From Hyphomicrobiales bacterium (GTDB taxonomy: Bacteria > Pseudomonadota > Alphaproteobacteria > Rhizobiales > Xanthobacteraceae): a DNA stretch of 8,781 nt. The notes beneath the pieces were generated by a model. That model was not told where the DNA came from. It did not search any database and saw only the letters and a list, made by a program, of their open reading frames with translations. A program made the translations under genes and the position numbers. This document shows, in pieces, positions 5,672 through 8,781 of the stretch. The stretch spans positions 1 to 8,781 of the forward strand of contig JAFKKQ010000185.1 of assembly GCA_017304505.1 (NCBI GenBank), read 5' to 3'. Numbering within the stretch: the first letter of the stretch is position 1; each line of letters begins with the position of its first letter.

Positions 5672-6112
5672 TCAGTGATACCCGACGCACATGACGTAGT
5701 CTCGCAGGAGCGATTCTTCATCCTTCGATTCCTGCAGAAGGAGCTGAAGCGCATCGCGCGCAGTGAGAACACCAATCGGATGAGCCTTGTCATCGGTGAT
5801 CGGAACGTTCTTTAGTCCCCGTTCTTTCATTCTCGACCAGACATCACCCAGCCACTCGCCAGGGCGGCAAAGCACAACGTCACGCACCATCACGGAGGAC
5901 GCTGCCGTTGTGCAACTGGCGCCCTGACAGCAGCTGATCTGGCCGACCACATCGGTTTTCGTAATAACTCCGACGAGCGCGCCATCTTGACCACAAACGA
6001 CAATGAGATCCGTGCCGGCGCGGAGGAGCTTCGCCGCCTCTATCAGCGGCGCAGAGTCCGAGATTGTAACGAGCCGTTTGCCGGCACCGCCCAGTGCGCT
6101 CTCGACGAGCAT
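5672..6112 (-). CDS. Two-CBS-domain protein with Cys-rich linker
   Basis: This is a 146-residue stand-alone CBS-pair (Bateman) protein. CBS1 spans about residues 12-60 (LVTISDSAPLIEAAKLLRAG ending in LVGVITKTDVVGQI) and CBS2 about 75-128 (RDVVLCRPGEWLGDVWSRMK ending in PIGVLTARDALQ). Such pairs usually bind adenosine nucleotides (AMP, ATP, NADH) and report energy or redox state. The linker SCCQGASCTT holds three cysteines (61, 62, 67) that could bind a metal or form a disulfide; this spacing is unusual for a plain CBS protein. The start at 6112 is supported by AGGAG seven bases upstream. The gene lies 61 bp downstream of sdhD on the same strand and may be the last gene of that operon. A role in sensing the respiratory state is inference from position. 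Confidence 0.88.
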   Translation of the reverse strand: MLVESALGGAGKRLVTISDSAPLIEAAKLLRAGTDLIVVCGQDGALVGVITKTDVVGQISCCQGASCTTAASSVMVRDVVLCRPGEWLGDVWSRMKERGLKNVPITDDKAHPIGVLTARDALQLLLQESKDEESLLRDYVMCVGYH

Positions 6113-6173
6113 CGCTCGCTCCTACCTCAATTGTACTGCAAAACGCAGTCACGCTGTGTACGTGCTCGTCGCT

Positions 6174-6560
6174 TTAGCCTGCGAATGCGATCTGCAGGGT
6201 TGCGATGATTCCCACCACTGCCAAAGCCACGCAGCCGAGGCGCACCGCGATCATGGCGGTGAACTTCTTCCACGTATGAAGATAGTCCTCGATGACCACC
6301 TGGAGACCGAGTGCCGTGTGATGGAACGCGGCGATCAGGAGCAGAATCATCAAAGCGGTGACGTAAGGCGTTTTCAGCCAAGCGATGAACGCGGCATGAC
6401 TGCTGCCGGTATGCGCGATGAGCGCGGCTGCGAGCCAGAGCGTCAGCGGGACGAGCGCAATAGCTGAGACGCGCTCCGCCCACCAATGTCCGGAGCCCTC
6501 TTTGGCCGATCCGAGGCCGATCGCCCTGGCCAGCGGTGACTGTGTGTTTCGATGCTCCAT
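6174..6560 (-). CDS. sdhD: Succinate dehydrogenase membrane anchor subunit D
   Basis: This 128-residue hydrophobic protein is one of two anchors that hold heme b and the ubiquinone site of complex II in the inner membrane. Three helices are predicted at about 32-50, 64-88 and 103-125. Family motifs are WWAERVSAIALVPLTLW at the start of helix 1 and HHTALGLQVVIEDYLH at 80-95, which contains the heme-side His and the Asp-Tyr pair near the quinone. The start at 6560 lies only six bases after the sdhC stop (TAG at 6567-6569), so it is probably translated by reinitiation. The length is normal for alphaproteobacterial SdhD. Confidence 0.93.
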   Translation of the reverse strand: MEHRNTQSPLARAIGLGSAKEGSGHWWAERVSAIALVPLTLWLAAALIAHTGSSHAAFIAWLKTPYVTALMILLLIAAFHHTALGLQVVIEDYLHTWKKFTAMIAVRLGCVALAVVGIIATLQIAFAG

Positions 6561-6566
6561 TCGACT

Positions 6567-6968
6567 CTATTTCGTCATGAACAAACTGGCGGTCCAAGCC
6601 GCTGCGGTGAGAATCACACTCGCTCCCACCACGGCCCATCCCGAGGCGTAGATCGAGCGGAGCTCGAAGCCATGTACTGTGTCCCAGACCAAGTGCCGGA
6701 TGCCCCCACAGAGATGCAGGAAGAAGGCAAAGGTGCCCCCGAACAGCACGACCTGCCCGATCCAGGATGCAATAACAGATTGCACCGCGTCGTAGGCCCG
6801 CGGCCCGGCCGCCGCCGCGACCAGCCACACGACCAGCACGACCGCGCAGCCGCTCAACAGCACTCCGGTAATCCGGTTGGCGATCGATAGGACGGAAGTG
6901 AGTTGCGGTCGATAGATCTGAATGTGAGGGGAGAGCGGTCTTGACCGCCTTGGCGTGGAGCTGGGCAT
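6567..6968 (-). CDS. sdhC: Succinate dehydrogenase cytochrome b556 subunit C
   Basis: This 133-residue protein is the large anchor of complex II. The N-terminal RPLSPHIQIYR (about 10-20) and SIANRITG (28-35) are the conserved quinone-site segments, with the Ser and Arg positions kept. The heme-binding segment HLCGGIRHLVWD (85-96) holds H85, which matches the axial heme ligand of E. coli SdhC, and H92. Three transmembrane helices are predicted at about 30-52, 64-88 and 110-130. The gene follows sdhB after a 21-bp gap and is joined to sdhD by a six-base gap, forming one operon. The upstream ribosome site (AGGATC, about 10 bases away) is weak, which fits translational coupling. Confidence 0.93.
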   Translation of the reverse strand: MPSSTPRRSRPLSPHIQIYRPQLTSVLSIANRITGVLLSGCAVVLVVWLVAAAAGPRAYDAVQSVIASWIGQVVLFGGTFAFFLHLCGGIRHLVWDTVHGFELRSIYASGWAVVGASVILTAAAWTASLFMTK

Positions 6969-6989
6969 CGTGATCTGATCCTCGGGCCG

Positions 6990-7829
6990 TCAACTCCGAC
7001 GTTCAACGACTAATTTTTTGATCTCGGCGATCGCCTTTCCGGGGTTCAATCCCTTCGGGCACGTTCGGGTGCAATTGAGGATGGTATGGCACCGATACAG
7101 CCGAAACGGGTCCTCAAGAAGATCGAGGCGTTCTTCAGTCGCTTCGTCGCGGCTGTCAGCCAACCAGCGCTCAGCCTGGAGCAGCGCAGCAGGTCCGAGG
7201 AAGCGATCACCATTCCACCAATGGCTTGGACAGCCAGACGTGCAGCAGAAACAGAGAATGCACTCGTAGTAGCCATCGAGCCTGCTTCGCTCTGCGGACG
7301 ATTGGAGCCGCTCCCCCTCCGGATCCGGTGTCTCGGATTGCAACCACGGCTGAATCATCTCGTATTGCGCGAACAGGTGCGTTTGGTCGGGGACGAGATC
7401 CTTGATGATTCTCATGTTTGTGAGCGGGTAGATTGTTGCCGGAGTGCTGAGGTCCGAAATGAACCTGGTGCAGGCCAGCCAGTTGGTGCCGTCCATGTTC
7501 ATGGCGCAGGATCCGCAAACGCCCTCCCGGCAAGAGCGACGGAAAGTGAGGGTCGGGTCGACCTTGTTTTTGATCCAGATGAGGGCGTCGAGCACCATTG
7601 GGCCGCTGTCGTCGAGATCGACTTCGAAGGTATCGACCCGCGGATTCTCTGGAGTGTCGGGATCGTAGCGATAAATCTCGAAAGACTTGGTCCGGATTGC
7701 CCCTGCTGGAGCCGGCCATCTCTTTCCTGGCCCGATCCGAGAATCTCGGGCAATACCGAAATTGCGCGGTACCGGAAACCGCTTAAACAGCGTTGCGCGC
7801 GACACCTGATCCGAAGAAGCGATAATCAT
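6990..7829 (-). CDS. sdhB: Succinate dehydrogenase iron-sulfur subunit B
   Basis: This 279-residue subunit passes electrons from the FAD of SdhA to ubiquinone. The [2Fe-2S] cluster ligands are C100, C105, C108 ([10 protein letters not shown]) and C120. The [4Fe-4S] ligands are C190, C193, C196 (CILCFCC) and C257. The [3Fe-4S] ligands are C200, C247 and C253, with [17 protein letters not shown] intact, so all three clusters can form. The start at 7829 has AGAAGG five bases upstream and is the only ATG before the conserved region. It gives an N-terminal extension of about 25 residues compared with typical alphaproteobacterial SdhB (~255-260 residues). A GTG at residue 9 is an alternative. The gene order is sdhB-sdhC-sdhD with no sdhA in the window: upstream there is only 131 bp and then an IS. 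It may be a second copy of the complex or an operon that has lost sdhA. Confidence 0.95.
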   Translation of the reverse strand: MIIASSDQVSRATLFKRFPVPRNFGIARDSRIGPGKRWPAPAGAIRTKSFEIYRYDPDTPENPRVDTFEVDLDDSGPMVLDALIWIKNKVDPTLTFRRSCREGVCGSCAMNMDGTNWLACTRFISDLSTPATIYPLTNMRIIKDLVPDQTHLFAQYEMIQPWLQSETPDPEGERLQSSAERSRLDGYYECILCFCCTSGCPSHWWNGDRFLGPAALLQAERWLADSRDEATEERLDLLEDPFRLYRCHTILNCTRTCPKGLNPGKAIAEIKKLVVERRS

Positions 7830-7896
7830 TTTACCTTCTCTTTAGCGCGCTCGCGGCATTTGGGGACCGTCTAGCCAGTCAGAAAGGAGAATGTCC

Positions 7897-7930
7897 GGTC
7901 TTCAGGTAGCGCGCGGACGTATTGAAGACC
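7897..7930. promoter_or_regulatory. 8-bp dyad upstream of sdhB
   Basis: GGTCTTCA at 7897-7904 and TGAAGACC at 7923-7930 form a perfect inverted repeat with an 18-base GC-rich spacer, about 70-100 bases before the sdhB start. On the plus strand it is followed by TTTTCG, so it could act as a weak terminator toward the IS. On the minus strand it could be an operator for sdhB. The sequence does not decide between these. Confidence 0.45.
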
Positions 7931-7960
7931 TTTTCGCGAGGGAACGCAAAGAGGCTGGAT

Positions 7961-8781
7961 TGACCGGCCCCCACTAAGTGGTCCGATTGGAACGTTAGTT
8001 TAGAGATTGCATTTTGACTATCTCCTTTGGTGCTGGCCAGATGAGGGCCTCGGTTGCCGGCGGTCGATATCCCAGTGATGAGTGCGGGCGCACCGTGTTG
8101 TAGTGGCGGCGCCAGTTTTCGATCACGATCTGGGCCTCCTTCAATGTGTAGAAGATTTCGCCGTTGAGCAGTTCATCGCGCAGCTTGCCGTTGAAGCTCT
8201 CGCAATAGCCATTCTCCCACGGACTGCCCGGCTCGATATAAGCAGTCCTGGCTCCGACGGTGGCGATCCAATCCCGCAGCGCCTCGGCGACGAACTCAGG
8301 GCCATTGTCCGAACGTATGTGCGCAGGGATGCCCCGCGAGACGAACAGCTCGCAGAGTGCCTCGATGACATCGATCGCCTTGAGCTTCCGCGCGACACGG
8401 ATGGCCAGGCTCTCGCGGCTGAACTCGTCGATGATGCACAACATCCGGAACGCCTTGCCATCGTGGGTGCGGTCAGCGACGAAGTCATAAGACCAGACAT
8501 GGTTGGGTCGCTCCGGCCGCAAGACGGATGCACGAGCCGTCGTTGAGTCACAGACGCCCGCGTTTAGGCTGTTTGGCATGGACCTTCAGCCCCTCGCACC
8601 GCCAGATCCGCTCAACACGCTTTTTGTTCACCGTCCAGCCGGCTCTGCGAAGCAACGCCGTAATCCGGCGATATCCGTAGCGGCCATATTGGCGGGCAAG
8701 CTCGATGATGTCGGCGGTCAAAGCCGCCTCGTCATCGGGTGTCGTGGGGATCTTGCGTTGCGTCGATCGGTGTTGACCCAA
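7961..8781 (-). mobile_element. Partial IS3-family element (IS407-like), continuing past the window
   Basis: The element's right end is placed at 7961, where TGACCGGCCCCCACTAAGTG begins, an end sequence of the type seen in IS407-group members of the IS3 family. The orfB stop (TAA at 7995-7997) lies 34 bases inside it. The other end and orfA are outside the window, so the inverted repeat and target duplication cannot be checked. The orfB gene within it is broken. It differs from the IS3 element at 756-1999 in both its end sequence and its transposase, so the two do not form a simple composite transposon. Confidence 0.8.
7995..8781 (-). pseudogene. Broken IS3-family (IS407-like) OrfB transposase: nonsense plus frameshift, 5' end off window
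   Basis: The upstream part (8781 down to 8551) encodes the HTH_21-type region, with ARQYGRYGYRRITALLRRAG and WTVNKKRVERIWRCEGLKV. It ends in KQPKRGRL and then TGA at 8548-8550, where related transposases have Trp (TGG). The same frame continues briefly as LNDGSCIRL. After that an extra base near 8520 shifts the frame, and the integrase domain resumes as LRPERPNHVWSYDFVADRTH in the +1 frame, running to TAA at 7995-7997. The catalytic residues survive in the second part: Asp in WSYD, Asp in IRSDNGPEF and Glu in NGYCESFN, with 35 residues between the last two. Two independent lesions mean that no full transposase is made, although the short 3' frame (8579-7995) could be called separately. Confidence 0.85.

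Noticed and set aside
6127..6993. 288-codon minus-strand open frame across sdhC and sdhD
   Set aside because: Wrong frame relative to clear SdhC and SdhD proteins; Arg/His-rich nonsense composition.
7086..7874. 262-codon plus-strand open frame opposite sdhB
   Set aside because: It is antisense to a strongly recognised sdhB with all cluster cysteines; length is explained by codon bias on the other strand.
756..8781. Composite transposon made by the two IS elements
   Set aside because: The elements differ in terminal repeats and transposase, and the second is defective, so they cannot act as a matched pair.

Overview
The window looks like an accessory, insertion-sequence-bearing stretch of an alphaproteobacterial genome. 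The protein types (PRC-barrel, two-CBS protein with a Cys-rich linker, DUF488, DUF1971, alphaproteobacterial-type SdhB/C/D) and the high-GC codon use fit Hyphomicrobiales, perhaps the Bradyrhizobium/Rhodopseudomonas/Afipia/Nitrobacter group. That placement is by recognition only, because no search could be run.

Layout. 126-476 (-) is a small PRC-barrel protein. 658-755 (-) is the last ~32 codons of a DoxX-family membrane protein, cut off by a complete IS3-family element (756-1999, +) with perfect 25-bp terminal inverted repeats, orfA/orfB and an A_AAA_AAC frameshift site. 2000-2294 holds no convincing gene but has a strong 12-bp dyad. 2295-2957 (-) encodes a DUF1971 (tellurite-resistance/cupin-like) protein with an added N-terminal helical region. 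3059-4835 (-) encodes a six-helix cytochrome b followed, in a +1-shifted frame with a short overlap, by a sulfite-oxidase-fold molybdopterin domain. This may be a split or frameshifted fusion. 4836-5103 is a divergent intergenic region. 5104-5637 (+) is a DUF488 protein. 5672-6112 (-) is a two-CBS-domain protein. 6174-7829 (-) is a succinate dehydrogenase set in the order sdhB-sdhC-sdhD with no sdhA. 7961-8781 (-) is the end of a second, different IS3-family element (IS407-like), whose transposase carries a nonsense mutation and a frameshift and runs off the window.

How the genes fit together. The central block (cytochrome b plus molybdoenzyme, sdhBCD, CBS, DUF488, DUF1971, PRC-barrel, DoxX remnant) reads as quinone-linked redox plus stress or energy-sensing genes. 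Both edges are marked by IS3-type elements and by broken or missing genes: doxX is truncated on one side, and sdhA is absent on the side where an IS now sits. I see no CRISPR array, tRNA, rRNA, phage or defence system. The points most worth a second look are the cytochrome b/molybdoenzyme junction, the sdhA-less operon beside an IS, and the IS-bounded doxX deletion.
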